This document shows positions 32,951 to 43,336 of a DNA stretch of 64,000 nucleotides, piece by piece. Source of the DNA: Fragilaria crotonensis (Eukaryota; Bacillariophyta; Fragilariophyceae; Fragilariales; Fragilariaceae); the NCBI GenBank assembly GCA_022925895.1, contig JAKSYS010000060.1, positions 87,159 through 151,158 on the forward strand. Reading direction: 5' to 3'. The position numbers were made by a program, and so were the translations under genes. Numbering within the stretch: the first letter of the stretch is position 1; the number at the start of each line of letters is the position of its first letter. The notes beneath the pieces are model-generated. The model searched no databases. It was not told where the DNA came from and worked only from the letters and a program-made list of their open reading frames with translations.

Positions 32951-34582
32951 ATGACGGTCGATCGAACCTCCATCTCGGGACGGACGTCGCCCCTGTTGTT
33001 TCACTACTTAAGCGACCATCACGCAAACTGGTATCTGATAAGGAACCGCTTGACAGACTTGCCGGAAGAAGCTGCGGCTCGGAATCGTTACGGTAGAACG
33101 GCATTATACAAAGCTCTGTATCGTCGAGGCGAAGACTATCCTTCTTCACTGCTGGTCGGCTTACTGTTGGATGCTTACCCTCCAGCTATGTGGGAGAACG
33201 ATCCCGAGTATTGTCCGTTAAAGGTGGCTTGTTGGCGTCGAGCCTCGCTTCCGATTCAAGAACGCTTGCTCCGATCTCGTCCAAGTCGTCCTTATGACGT
33301 CGCTGCTCTCTACGCCTTGTTGAAATCGTACGAGAATCTCTTCGGCGATGATCTCTTGCCAACAATCATCTATGGTGGTCGCGAGGGAGCTGAGATTTGG
33401 ATGAAATTCTACGTGTTACTGAAATACTGCACACACAACACTATGGAGAACCATCAGAATTTGCATGCCGCTGCTGCGACACCGACCTGCCCCCTGGAAC
33501 TGCTGGCACTTAGTTTTTCGTTTTTTCCAGAACAAATTCGTCAACGTGACCGCTGTGGCAAACTTCCCCTTCACTACTATGTCATGGGCAATGGTCAGAG
33601 CTTGTCAGAAACGGCAGAACAAGTTAGTGAACTAACTCCAGTGGATGAGATCGAAAAACTTAAACACTTGCTCGACTGGTACCCAGAGGCGGTCACCATC
33701 CGCGACAGCTATTCACTGCGACTGCCGCTGCACTCTGCAATTGTACATGGGCGTCCATGGAGCTGGATTCAACTGATCCTAGGAGTGTCAACTGACGCTC
33801 TCTCGCAGGTCGATGGTGTGACACATCTCTATCCCTTTCAACTTGCTGCCAACACGGAGACCTGCTCCTTGACAACCATCTTTGAACTGGTCCGAGCAGC
33901 GCCCTACCTTGTGACATCTGACAATCCGACGACTATTTATCTCAACTCCTTTCAGGAAGACGCCGCTCTCGCATCAGGTGAACAACTTGAATTTGAGACA
34001 GTCGAGGGAATGATGGGCGTCGCAAGCAGGAGGGATGATCCAGACCTCTGGAGGGACGTCCAAACGTTACTCTCTTATCGGGTGCCCACTGACCCGTGGT
34101 ACGTTGTGCATGCCGTAGCTTCGCTTCCTCACTGTCCCCTCGTTCTGCTGGAATTGGCCGTTTTGATGCAGCATCATGAGCTAGAAATTCGCAATGCCGA
34201 CGGGAACCTGCCGCTCCACCTCGCCGTCGCTCAGTCAAGATTTGACACTGGTGAAGACGATGATGATGACAATTATGATAGCGACGACGAGTCAGTGCGA
34301 ACAACCCAAATCCGAATTCTCTTGAAGCATTATCCAGTCGCCGCGTCTCTCACTGACTCACGAGGACGACTACCTCTTCACGTTGCTGTTTGTTCTGGGC
34401 AACCGTGGACATCATTAAAGGCATTGATACAGGCATATCCTTCTGCTGTGTCGGAACGAGACGAGAGAGGTTTGTACCCGTTTCAAGTAGCGGCTGTCGA
34501 GGATGTTGCTGGAATTACGGAAGTGTATGAGCTGCTTCTCACTGCACCACATTTGCTCTGCTCTGATCTTGTTGAGGCTTGA
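32951..34582 (+). CDS. Ankyrin-repeat protein of diatom type
   Basis: 543 residues, single exon, no signal peptide or membrane helix. Degenerate ankyrin units are recognised from LPLH starts: CGKLPLHYYV (about 197), LRLPLHSAIVHG (about 256), DGNLPLHLAV (about 418) and RGRLPLHVAVCSG (about 466). Each is followed by a (W)xxLKxLIxAYP-like helix and two by a GLYPFQxAA-type unit. An acidic stretch (DDDDDNYDSDDES) lies near 435-447. This spacing, with LYPFQ(L/V)AA units, is common in large diatom families of unknown function. It is presumably a protein-interaction scaffold; the partner is unknown. Confidence 0.75.
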   Translation: MTVDRTSISGRTSPLLFHYLSDHHANWYLIRNRLTDLPEEAAARNRYGRTALYKALYRRGEDYPSSLLVGLLLDAYPPAMWENDPEYCPLKVACWRRASLPIQERLLRSRPSRPYDVAALYALLKSYENLFGDDLLPTIIYGGREGAEIWMKFYVLLKYCTHNTMENHQNLHAAAATPTCPLELLALSFSFFPEQIRQRDRCGKLPLHYYVMGNGQSLSETAEQVSELTPVDEIEKLKHLLDWYPEAVTIRDSYSLRLPLHSAIVHGRPWSWIQLILGVSTDALSQVDGVTHLYPFQLAANTETCSLTTIFELVRAAPYLVTSDNPTTIYLNSFQEDAALASGEQLEFETVEGMMGVASRRDDPDLWRDVQTLLSYRVPTDPWYVVHAVASLPHCPLVLLELAVLMQHHELEIRNADGNLPLHLAVAQSRFDTGEDDDDDNYDSDDESVRTTQIRILLKHYPVAASLTDSRGRLPLHVAVCSGQPWTSLKALIQAYPSAVSERDERGLYPFQVAAVEDVAGITEVYELLLTAPHLLCSDLVEA

Positions 34583-35360
34583 ACACACGTAGGATTGAAG
34601 AAGATTGCACTACCCTTGCTGTTTCTGAGCCTTATACATCTGATACCACAAGAAGGTGCAGGACAATGAAAATGTTTCAACCAAGAGCAAACGTTGCAAG
34701 CGAAGCTTGCACCTGATGGGCAATCAATTGAGATTTCGTATGGCCCCGAAACGTGTGTACGAGATGTGTGCACTCATGTTGAATCTCTGAGACGAGGTTG
34801 TCGTCTCTAGTGATATAGGCGTTCTGTCGTGGTTGCTGTATAGATCGGAACTTCAGAATGATGAAAATGGATTCAAACAACGTGTAGCTGTCCTAGACAC
34901 TGTTGTCAAATCCGACTGTCAAAGTATCACCTCCCTGGCAAGTATGAAAGCTGGCGACATCATGACGGTTGTCGGTGGGTGAAATTGGAATGGGTGCATT
35001 ATTGCTGTATGCGCGGAATTACATTGTCCAAGCCTGACACCGCTTCCAAGCGGGAGGCCATATCGTCGATTTCCCGCTCACCCCAACCTCTAACTGGCAC
35101 CGCATGCCATACAGTGAGATCGTATGACGACATCATCGGTTGGAGTGATCGTATGACATCATTGGATGGAGTTAAACAATACTGTTGGATCATATTGACC
35201 GAGATACAAGAGGAATCATGAACATTAGACTATTGATACAATCGTCTCTCTAGGTTTCACCATGGATCACTTTTGAAACAACATTTCTGTTTGACTTTGA
35301 AATGTCGACAACCGAAGACAAGAGTCTCGTCTAGACCGACTCACTTTATTGTAAAATCCA
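34583..35360. other. Intergenic with a possible PDZ-like coding remnant
   Basis: 778 bp between the ankyrin and TPR genes. In one forward frame, about 34835-34975, the peptide RVAVLDTVV then SITSLASMKAGDIMTVVGG resembles the carboxylate-binding and GDxIxxVxG parts of a PDZ domain. It is preceded and followed by stops, and no splice pattern restores a gene. I treat it as a decayed exon at best. Confidence 0.3.
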
Positions 35361-36914
35361 TTATCGACACTCTATTCTTCTTTTCCCACGGGAAAGATGA
35401 ATCCCACCATTCGCTCTCGACAAAGATGCAAATGACTTGCAAACACTCTCCATCTGGTTCACTGAAACAGGCGACAAGTCCTTATGCAGCTCTCCCAGCT
35501 TTCGCTTCACATCTTCGTCGCTTTCACCATTTGCATATAACGCCGCTATGAAATCCGTCAAGTAGGCGACGTGCGTCGCATCATCGTCATGCATAGACTG
35601 AATTCTGACGGCCATTTGATGATTATAGATCGCGTCACCGAAGCGATTTGTTTCACGAAGCAAAATGTTGCCGATTTTGTTGAGAACTCGCGCTGTTTCC
35701 ACAGCGTCAACACTCCTCCCTAGGAACTCCCTTGAAAAGTATCCCAGTGCTTCCTCCCACTTGCCACTTCTTTCAACCAAAATACCCATGGCGTGAAGGG
35801 AATCAGCTTCTTCCGATGTCAATGGCTGCAGCTGTGATCTTAATTCCAGAGCCCGATGATGGTGAGTGAGGGCATCCTCGTACTGCCCTTGGTGGGTGCA
35901 CAGTTCTCCCATCTCATATAGGCTTCTTGCCAGGTCAAGTGAGCATGGCGATAGCGTTTCTTGAATCGAGATAGCCTGAAGAAGATAAGACCGACCTGCT
36001 TCGTGATTTCCTGACGACATGTGCAAACCAGCAATGTGATGAAAGGTACTGGCAATCTCGAGCGAGTACGGAGCTACTGAATCTTGGATCTCCAGAGCCT
36101 TGGCGAAGTATGACATTGCTTGGCTTTGGCCTCCATTCTCGAGTTCATGCACTCGTCCAAGTTCGACGTAGGCGTTGGAGATTTCCAATGAAGCAGGAGC
36201 CTTTTCGTCGTACAGGGCAACAGCAAGGCCCAGCTGTTCCTTCGCCGCATCAATATCCTCCGCTTCGCGAAGAGCTCGTCCAAGTAAGTAGTGAACGCTC
36301 GCAACATCCAGCGAAGCGGGTGCCAATTCAGACAAGATTGATAGCGCGCGTTTGAAAGATACAACCGCCTCTCGCGCCTCGCCCATGCTTTGTCGTGCCT
36401 GTCCAATATGAATATGTTGTATAGCACTCATGAGGGACCTTGGATTCAAAGACTCGTGGAAAGCCAAGGCCTTCTTGAGATATTGCAGTGCTGGCTTATA
36501 TTGACGTTCCGACACCAAGCTCATTCCCACAAATTCTTGACTTTCGGCTTCAAAGCAAGTTCCTGGTTGAACGCTTGAGCGGATTTGGAGAGCTCTCGAG
36601 TGGAACTTCAAGCCACTGTCAATACCAGCTTCTTGGCTCAAAATCCCGATTGATGATAATATGACGGCAACTTCGGGTGAGTTAGGCAGCAGAGAATCGA
36701 CGATGGCGAGCGATCGCTTCATTAGTGTCAGCGCTTGGACATGATTCCCCATTGCCTGTTCTTCATGGCCTCGACGTGATAACTCGACGGCGACAGAGAT
36801 GCAACCTTCTGCTGACCTCCCTTCAGAAGATGTCGAGCGTTTGAGGTGATCGGTTGACATCGCTTCGCCATTGCGATACTTTCTTCCATCTGTGGAATCG
36901 TTTACGGGCACCAT
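35361..36914 (-). CDS. Tetratricopeptide-repeat protein, kinesin-light-chain-like repeats
   Basis: About 517 residues from the ATG at 36914 (MVPVNDSTDG). The frame stays open to 37055, but the segment just upstream has a TCTATCTACTGTAG run that looks like an intron 3' end, so I prefer the inner ATG. From about residue 45 to 470 there are roughly nine TPR units of 42 residues, many with the (A/P)xSLExAxxxxxLG signature of kinesin-light-chain type TPRs (for example APASLDVASVHYLLGRA, SPCSLDLARSLYEMGEL). No catalytic domain, signal peptide or membrane helix. It is a likely scaffold; no partner can be named. Confidence 0.75.
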   Translation of the reverse strand: MVPVNDSTDGRKYRNGEAMSTDHLKRSTSSEGRSAEGCISVAVELSRRGHEEQAMGNHVQALTLMKRSLAIVDSLLPNSPEVAVILSSIGILSQEAGIDSGLKFHSRALQIRSSVQPGTCFEAESQEFVGMSLVSERQYKPALQYLKKALAFHESLNPRSLMSAIQHIHIGQARQSMGEAREAVVSFKRALSILSELAPASLDVASVHYLLGRALREAEDIDAAKEQLGLAVALYDEKAPASLEISNAYVELGRVHELENGGQSQAMSYFAKALEIQDSVAPYSLEIASTFHHIAGLHMSSGNHEAGRSYLLQAISIQETLSPCSLDLARSLYEMGELCTHQGQYEDALTHHHRALELRSQLQPLTSEEADSLHAMGILVERSGKWEEALGYFSREFLGRSVDAVETARVLNKIGNILLRETNRFGDAIYNHQMAVRIQSMHDDDATHVAYLTDFIAALYANGESDEDVKRKLGELHKDLSPVSVNQMESVCKSFASLSRANGGIHLSRGKRRIECR

Positions 36915-37621
36915 GGCGGCTTCTCGGACGGAGTTCGCGAGGTCGATCGAAAAAGATGGAAGACTCCTACGACAAGCTACAGTAGATAGAACGACGATAT
37001 TTGAATGAGAAATGTAAATTTTGTGTCCGGTTGAAGATTTATCAATTTGCATCAATAATAGGGCAATACTTCAGACGAGTCTATAGGTTGGGAAAAACTA
37101 CCTGGTGCGGTAAATGTCTGAGGATAGCGAAGGTAAATGACGGATTGACTCTACAGGATGAGATCTAAATGCCTCTTTCGCTGGTCCTTGAATGAACACA
37201 GATCTAAACGACCTCCAGAAGGTCAGGTGTCAGGGATTCACCAGACATTTGCACCCAAATCTAGAACCAGAGCGGGACTAGAATTTTCGTCTTACTAATG
37301 ATTGCACTATTTCGCCATTGATATTTTTGTGTACAGGGTGACGACTTATTCTAAAAATGACTCGACATTTCTGTCACGAACCCCAGTTCTCCTGTTCGAA
37401 GGTCGAACTACATATGGAGGAACACTACGTACTTTAAGTCTTTCAGCCCTCCCAAAATCGAACCTAGCGGTACTGCTTCTGGTGGAAGACATCTTTGTCA
37501 CGGACGTATCTATCGGCTAATGATGGAGACGTAAGGGCCCAATAGCATCGTTCACCTTGTCTGTGATGTTGATAGATACCAATAGCATTCTGGTTTCCAA
37601 CGTCCTGGAAAGGTCCGGCCT

Positions 37622-37860
37622 TGCAGGCAGGCCTGAAACCTTCATAAGCATGGAAATATCTCCTTCATAATTTGGGAATCGTCGATGTGCGGCAGCCGCT
37701 TTGCCGCTGAAATTGCCTTGACTGTAAAAGATGTTTTCAGAACTCATCATGGCAACAGCGGTCAACATTTCGGAAATACAGACGTGTTTTGCAGCTGTCG
37801 TAGCAAGTGTATCCTTCTCCCCTGCATCAATGGGATGAGTGCCAAGTCGAAGGCTCAAGA
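37622..37860 (-). pseudogene. Fragment duplicated from the DEAH helicase gene
   Basis: About 240 bp on the minus strand closely match the helicase segment around 30.7-30.9 kb. The shared peptides are SEMLTAVAMMS, then SENIFYSQGNFSGKAAAAH, then RRFPNYEGDI. It lies inside a 164-codon open frame whose other parts show no family. Walker, DEAH and the rest of the helicase are absent, so it cannot be an enzyme. It retains the T that is missing at the frameshift in the full-length gene, which suggests that the frameshift arose after the duplication or is an error in the reading of the full gene. Confidence 0.8.
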
Positions 37861-38151
37861 GCCCGGATTTGTACTCGACATTGATGTCCCTCGGTGTAAT
37901 GTGCCCTACATGCTCCGTTGTGCGTCCTGAGATGCTAGGAGCCATCACAGAAATCAAGCGTTTTCCAGATGTATGAAAATATTCTAATTGTGGTAAAGAT
38001 TTGTCAGACAATGGACTGGATCGCTAGACGCAAGAAAGTTTGCAGAAGTTTGGTCGTCATGAAGACAGGTTAAGGTAGGACAATCATTTGTGAATAGAAT
38101 CATCCAACTGTAACCCCACCTGGTTCATGCATTAGGCCTAGATTTCCAACG

Positions 38152-38169
38152 GGTGCTACCGGTAGCACC
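38152..38169. other. 18-bp perfect palindrome centred on ACCGGT
   Basis: GGTGCTACC followed by its exact reverse complement GGTAGCACC. It contains the recurrent CTACCGGTAG core. It stands about 590 bp upstream of the NSA2 start. Confidence 0.8.
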
Positions 38170-38497
38170 AGCTTTCGTTGAGTTTCATAGCTGTGCTTTT
38201 TTTCGTCTCCCTCTTTGCAATGGACTACTCGAGTACAAGTACTACTACGACTATGCGTATGTTCGTATTTGTAAATACTGGTATCGGGTTTGCTACCGGT
38301 ACTGTACCGTTCTTGACGAATTGCGTTTCGGATCGTCCGTCGTATGTACCAGGACTGGAATCCGTTCGTACTACTCCCGTTCTATAGGGTGTGCTGCAAT
38401 CCCCAGCCACCCATCAGTTTGAGTTTTAGGAAGTTTTGCCAGCACCCGGAGGTTTCTGTTTCTGACATCGCTGGATCATACTTGTACTGCGAGTATG

Positions 38498-38527
38498 ACT
38501 TGCAACTTGCAACTTGCAACTTGCAAC
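38498..38527. repeat. Microsatellite, four copies of ACTTGCA
   Basis: Four uninterrupted copies of a 7-bp unit plus two bases, in the NSA2 upstream region. No function is implied. Confidence 0.85.
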
Positions 38528-38758
38528 TGCTACAGGCCAACACGCTTATTCCATAATCGTACGCAAACAAGTCGTAGAACTTATACTCGGACGATATAGA
38601 GAATAGAGACCCCTTCGAATCGACAGCAGTCAAACTAAATCAAGGAACACTGTACATGTAAATTGTCTCTGCTTTCTTTCTTTCCCCCCATCGCTCAACT
38701 CGCACACTCGACGCCTGTACCCATCACTTAAAGCCCAACACACACAACATCAACAACC

Positions 38759-39541
38759 ATGCCTCAACACGAACATATGGAACGCCACCGCAAGTTGCAC
38801 GGCCGTCGTTTTGACGCCGAGGAGCGCGAACGCAAAAAGGAGGCTCGTTTGGTGCACAAGAGGTCAGACTTTGCCCAAAAGGTGCACGGCCTTCGTGCCA
38901 AATTGTACAATGAGCGCCGTTTCAAGGAGAAGGCCACCATGCGAAAGACGATTGCCCAACACAATCAACGATCGAATAAGCATGCGAACGACGAGGCGGT
39001 GGCAGAAGGGGCCGTTCCTGCGTATTTGCTGGATCGTGAGGGCGTCAGTCGAGCCAAGGTTCTCTCTAATACAGTCAAGCAAAAGAGAAAGGAGAAGGCG
39101 GGAAAATGGGAAGTTCCTATTCCCAAAGTCAAGCCAGTAGCTGATGATGAAATGTTTAAGACTATGCGCACTGGAAAGAAAATGAACAAGGCTTGGAAGC
39201 GTGTTGTGACAAAGTGTACCTTTGTCGGTGATTCTTTCACTCGTAATAACCCAAAGTTCGAACGCTTCATTCGTCCTTCTGGACTGCGTATGAAGAAGGC
39301 CAATGTGACTCATCCAGAATTGAAAACAAGCTTTCAATTGGATATTTTGGGAGTCAAGAAAAATCCATCGTCGACGCTTTACACCAACTTGGGTGTCATG
39401 ACCAAGGGAACCATCATCGAAGTGAATGTCAGTGATTTGGGTTTGGTAACAACATCTGGAAAAGTGGCATGGGGAAAAATGGCGCAAGTCACAAACAACC
39501 CTGAGCTTGATGGATGCGTCAATGCTGTATTGCTAGTTTAA
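38759..39541 (+). CDS. NSA2: Ribosome biogenesis protein NSA2 (TINP1)
   Basis: Nucleolar factor for maturation of the 27S pre-rRNA and the 60S subunit. It is 260 residues, the same length as the human protein. The start [17 protein letters not shown] is the typical N-terminus of the family and is basic throughout. The C-terminal domain is related to ribosomal protein S8e ([19 protein letters not shown], then [16 protein letters not shown]). Single exon and undamaged. The CT-rich and ACACAACATC stretch immediately upstream suits a strongly expressed gene. Its stop is 100 bp from the convergent carrier gene. Confidence 0.97.
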   Translation: MPQHEHMERHRKLHGRRFDAEERERKKEARLVHKRSDFAQKVHGLRAKLYNERRFKEKATMRKTIAQHNQRSNKHANDEAVAEGAVPAYLLDREGVSRAKVLSNTVKQKRKEKAGKWEVPIPKVKPVADDEMFKTMRTGKKMNKAWKRVVTKCTFVGDSFTRNNPKFERFIRPSGLRMKKANVTHPELKTSFQLDILGVKKNPSSTLYTNLGVMTKGTIIEVNVSDLGLVTTSGKVAWGKMAQVTNNPELDGCVNAVLLV

Positions 39542-39641
39542 ATCTACTCCTCTCAAAAACATTTTCTGTTTACAAAATTTGACTTAGGTCGTAAGCATAA
39601 GAACAGACGAGAGAATGCAAAACTGGAGCTTCTACAGTCCG

Positions 39642-40718
39642 CTACAAATCTTCCATTTGCATACTTTCAATGAGATCTCGTTCGCGTTCACGTTCCCGTT
39701 CGCGCTCTCGTTCCACTTGGTTGTCCAGCAGTCTGGTTTGGCGCAGTCGCACCAGTGATGGTCGTCGATTGCGATTAATTTTCGGGGGCTTTTCCACTTC
39801 AACCGGCTTGACCGCCATTCTCCACATGAGTTCTTCATATACAAATTGTCCAAAGGCCATACCCACGGCCACTCGTGCTGTTCCCCATCCAATTCGAAGT
39901 CGTGCTTGCAAATGTTGCCATTTCGAAAGTGCTGACGGTTGCAAGGTCAATTCGAAACGCAGCTGCCGCAGAACTTGTCGAATGGTCGGTCGAACCTCCT
40001 TGGAGTCTGTCGAATATTGAACATTGCGTGCCAAATTCAACGGCCCACTAATGACCGTCGCCAACGCGGCTGCGAACATGTTGCCGGCCCATTGATATTC
40101 CGAAGGAAGACCATAGTATTGAAACTCCAGTCGCAAAAAGGTGTAACATCCACCAAAGACTACATCTCGACACAGCGTAGGACACAGTCCATTTGCAAAT
40201 GGCTGGATGCCACCCTGTTGCCACATGGTTATTGCTTGTTGCAGCATTGTCGTTGTTTCCACTCGAGACCATGTTCGGTACTTGACGGCCGTGATTGGGT
40301 TCAGGATTAGAGCATTCGTCATGCCAGCCGCCGTACCGGCCAAAAAGTTTGCCCACGGTCCACTGTCCGGGGGGACGAGGGAACTGAAATAATGCTCGAG
40401 TGGGTAGTACAGCCCTCCACTGAGGGCTCGCCCAAGTACAGATTGTGAAAATCCTAAGTAAGGATTGGCAAAGTTGGATGCCGTCAAAAATGGAACATGA
40501 TTCTTAACTGACAGGTAGAGCGCTCGATCTACAGGGTTGAAGAGACCAGCTTGGAATATCCCCGCCATGAGCCCACACAGGAACGATGTTCTGTCGGAAA
40601 CCATTATTACTGGTTTTGGCTCCTTACTATTGTTATTGGAGTTGGTGCATGTGCTGCTAGAGGAAGTGGACTGGGATGCCATGGCTAGTCGAGAAGGTGG
40701 CCGCAGCTCTCGCAGCAT
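39642..40718 (-). CDS. Mitochondrial carrier family protein
   Basis: Membrane transporter of the mitochondrial carrier type, 358 residues, single exon. The carrier signature Px(D/E)xx(K/R) is visible as FNPVDRALY in repeat 1 (about residue 60), as the looser LNPITAVKYR in repeat 2 and as GPLNLARNVQ in repeat 3. The three-repeat length after a 40-residue Ser/Asn-rich leader fits. The C-terminus extends well beyond the last helix and ends in a tract of alternating Arg-Glu (coded by a GTTCGC-type repeat near 39675-39715). A second ATG at 40682 (MASQST) is an alternative start. Substrate unknown; repeats 2 and 3 depart from the consensus, so it may be an atypical carrier. Confidence 0.8.
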   Translation of the reverse strand: MLRELRPPSRLAMASQSTSSSSTCTNSNNNSKEPKPVIMVSDRTSFLCGLMAGIFQAGLFNPVDRALYLSVKNHVPFLTASNFANPYLGFSQSVLGRALSGGLYYPLEHYFSSLVPPDSGPWANFLAGTAAGMTNALILNPITAVKYRTWSRVETTTMLQQAITMWQQGGIQPFANGLCPTLCRDVVFGGCYTFLRLEFQYYGLPSEYQWAGNMFAAALATVISGPLNLARNVQYSTDSKEVRPTIRQVLRQLRFELTLQPSALSKWQHLQARLRIGWGTARVAVGMAFGQFVYEELMWRMAVKPVEVEKPPKINRNRRPSLVRLRQTRLLDNQVERERERERERERDLIESMQMEDL

Positions 40719-41325
40719 TGTCGATACAACCGCTTATATGGCAGCGGTTCTAAACGTAACTACCTATATCGATAATGAATTGCGAACCTTGTGGAGTGAT
40801 GAACTGTGAACTACTGGTTGTACCTGGTACAACCACAAAAAAAGGTGTACGGAGCTCTTGCATGCTGTATGATGCTGTATGTAATGCTGGTACAAGTACC
40901 AGGTACAATTCACTTGCGACTTCCGATCATGGACGTGGGACGTGGGACGTGGGCTCGTCGATGTCATACGAAACGGCACCGACTACAAGAACAAGTACCA
41001 GTACTGTACCGTTGAGAATTCCTATTACTCTTCTACTCACTACTCAGTACTACTTATAGCAGGACGAGTGTCCGAACCTGCTGGTACTATCATGGCTAGT
41101 ACTCCAGTAGACGTGCGTGACTACCGTATGTTGTACGGTGATAGGTAGTAGTACAAAAGTACTGGTACTACTGGTACTACCGGTAGGCACAACGGTATCA
41201 AAAAATGCGCGATGCACTTGGGTTTTCGAAGTTCGAACAGTTGAGCGGAATCGAAGTTAACGTGAACCGCCCTAGACGTGGACCTTATGGCAACAAGTAT
41301 CTAAAAGCGATGCAAACAGGCAAAG
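40719..41325. repeat. GTAC-rich intergenic patch with CTACCGGTAG element
   Basis: About 17 GTAC sites lie in the 400 bp from 40800 to 41200, many as GGTACAA, AAGTACC or AGTACT. The palindrome CTACCGGTAG at 41177-41186 closes the patch about 140 bp before the next ATG. No credible ORF. Confidence 0.7.
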
Positions 41326-42546
41326 ATGCAAACGAATCATCTTCTAGTTCCAATCATTGTCTGTGTGATTCTTTCGCTGGTGTACACAGTGTCCATCAGT
41401 GAAAATCTATGGAGCTCCTCGCAGCTAACGGACGCCGCGTTGACCGCGTCCGAATACTTGCCTCCGGCAGGACGAAGTGTTATGCTCAAGGCTGCAAATG
41501 TGACAGATATGAATATGAGACAGGGCAATCAGCCACAAGCGTCCACCGTGCAGCAGACTGTCATATCAGAAGCACCTGCAGATAAAATCCTTGTTGTTTA
41601 TTCAGGACCGACCGACATCATGGACCCGAATATCGAGCCTGGAAAAATCTCTTGGAAACATAAGAGGATGGAACTGTATCGGCTTAACTTTGAGTTCTTC
41701 TTACGACATGGCATTCATTGCCAAACCCAAGACACCCTGATTGTCGTGACGGATGTTGTCAAATCCAAATATCAAACTCAAATTGACGAATTGCATGACA
41801 AATGCCATGGGAACTACGGAAATTATGTAAGGTTGATTACACGCAACAACACTTGTTTGGATCTGGACTCGGTACGTGTCGCCATTGAATACACGGTTCA
41901 AGGTGACCGTCCCGCGGTGGTGACGAATCCCAGTACAACGTCCACCAACATAGGAGCTGCTGTGACCTCTGCATACTACGACTATTTCGTATACATCAAT
42001 TGCGGTGTCACAGGTCCGTCTCCACAATTTTCCAACCGACCCTGGACGAGCGTTTTTCTAGAAAAACTTCGCGATGGAGTCAAAATGGTGGGCCTCACCA
42101 TAAACTGTCATTTTCCTCGCAGTCCTCATGTTCAGTCAATGATGTATGCGTTGGACCGAGAAGGACTCCAGGTCGTTGTGGACGGTGGTGCTATATTCGA
42201 TTGTACGAAACGACCAGATTATTTGGGCATTGCCTTTAGTGCGTTACAGAACAAGATTATTTGGGGGTACGAGATTCAGATGAGTAAACTGATTGTACAA
42301 GCCGGATATGGGATCTCGTCTATCGTGCGGCCCACAACCCTGTTTCGGCACAATAAAACGCAGTGTTTGAATAAGCATGGCAACGCTACTCTGAACGATA
42401 TTTGGTTAGGCAAGCCACTCACTGAGTACTTTGGAAGAATCCCGTCCTTGGATGAGGTGATATTTTTCAAGACATCCAGGATCTTGACTCCCGAGACAGC
42501 CGATCTGATAAACTTTACGCTGGAAGTGGATTGGAATTGGATTTGA
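41326..42546 (+). CDS. Type II membrane protein, glycosyltransferase-like
   Basis: 406 residues, single exon. A short cytoplasmic N-terminus precedes one membrane helix (LLVPIIVCVILSLVYTVSI), then a lumenal domain with several N-glycosylation sequons. This is the layout of a Golgi type II glycosyltransferase. Conserved-looking stretches are ILVVYSGP (about 88), DYFVYINCGVTGP (about 220), WTSVFLEKLRDGVKMVG and VDGGAIFDC. The first two resemble the beta-strand and the acidic/aromatic loop of fringe-like or exostosin-like folds, but no clear DxD is seen. The family is one I associate with uncharacterised stramenopile proteins. The 3' end of the gene is partly duplicated downstream. Confidence 0.6.
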   Translation: MQTNHLLVPIIVCVILSLVYTVSISENLWSSSQLTDAALTASEYLPPAGRSVMLKAANVTDMNMRQGNQPQASTVQQTVISEAPADKILVVYSGPTDIMDPNIEPGKISWKHKRMELYRLNFEFFLRHGIHCQTQDTLIVVTDVVKSKYQTQIDELHDKCHGNYGNYVRLITRNNTCLDLDSVRVAIEYTVQGDRPAVVTNPSTTSTNIGAAVTSAYYDYFVYINCGVTGPSPQFSNRPWTSVFLEKLRDGVKMVGLTINCHFPRSPHVQSMMYALDREGLQVVVDGGAIFDCTKRPDYLGIAFSALQNKIIWGYEIQMSKLIVQAGYGISSIVRPTTLFRHNKTQCLNKHGNATLNDIWLGKPLTEYFGRIPSLDEVIFFKTSRILTPETADLINFTLEVDWNWI

Positions 42547-42880
42547 ATTGGATTTGACGTTTTGATGCAGGATAGCTATGCGTATCATCACAACCCTGAT
42601 ATCACATGGGTTGCACTCACGAGGGTGGAACCGAATGTGAAGTGCAATAGCACAAGATATTTTCAAGATCCAGGATCTTGACTCCCGAGACAGCCGATCT
42701 GATAAACTATACGCGGCCATGTGGATTGGAATTTGGATGTAACGCTGTTTGCCAGGTAGGAAACCATGCGTATCAACACTACCTGGTGCTACATGGATCA
42801 TTGGACTTGTTTGTGGACTGCAGTTTCTTTTATTAACTCACGAGGGAGGAACAGAGTGTGAAGTGGAATAACATCAAGTC
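42461..42880 (+). repeat. Tandem duplication of the 3' end of the glycosyltransferase-like gene
   Basis: The last 85 bp of the coding region (from GATATTTTTCAAGA to GGATTGGAATTGG) recur at about 42653-42738 with small changes. The sequence after each copy (CATGCGTATCA..ACTCACGAGGG..GTGAAGTG) is also repeated, at about 42575-42650 and 42765-42875. The second copy is non-coding remnant. Confidence 0.75.
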
Positions 42881-43336
42881 ACAATGTTGGTATACAGAAA
42901 ACGTTTACTTCTCCGCTGTTATCCCGACTCAGCTTGTGATTGACATAGCACTCTAGCAGGTCTATGATGGCAGTCCCCAGTGCCCGATATGTTTCAGATC
43001 GTGACTTGAACGTGGATTCGGCTGCATTTCATCATCTTTAATATCGTAGTCTATTCGACAACAGCAATTAGATTTCAACACAATCGTGTAGTGCCGAGTT
43101 CCGACTGTTACCCAAGCCCCCCCACCAAGGGACTGTAGACTGTAGACTGTAGACATACCTCCGACCTGACATGAAACTACAGTAGGTCACAAGTGTAAAC
43201 AGTACTACCGATACTTGTAGTAGGGGTTACGTGTATGCACTAACTCCAGTACTACCGGTAGTCGTATGTGGCGAAAAAGAGCGCGACACACGAGAATGCC
43301 GAAGGCGCCGACCTGAGTCAAAGCTGGATATCAATA
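42881..43336. other. Upstream region of the ICME-like gene
   Basis: Contains a run of three GTAGACT units (about 43132-43154), a few GTAC sites near 43200-43255, and the palindrome ACTACCGGTAGT at 43251-43262. That palindrome lies 75 bp before the ATG. The frame of the next gene is open upstream to 43268 but begins there with GTG. Confidence 0.5.

Larger units (their letters stand above)
36915..38758. other. Intergenic region holding a helicase fragment
   Basis: 1.8 kb between the TPR gene and NSA2. Apart from the helicase-derived fragment near 37.6-37.9 kb, it holds an 18-bp perfect palindrome at 38152-38169, a 7-bp tandem repeat at 38498-38527, and pyrimidine-rich sequence just before the NSA2 ATG. 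No independent gene is seen. Confidence 0.5.

Noticed and set aside
34835-34975. PDZ-domain gene
   Set aside because: Only one short PDZ-like stretch, with stops on both sides and no matching exons.
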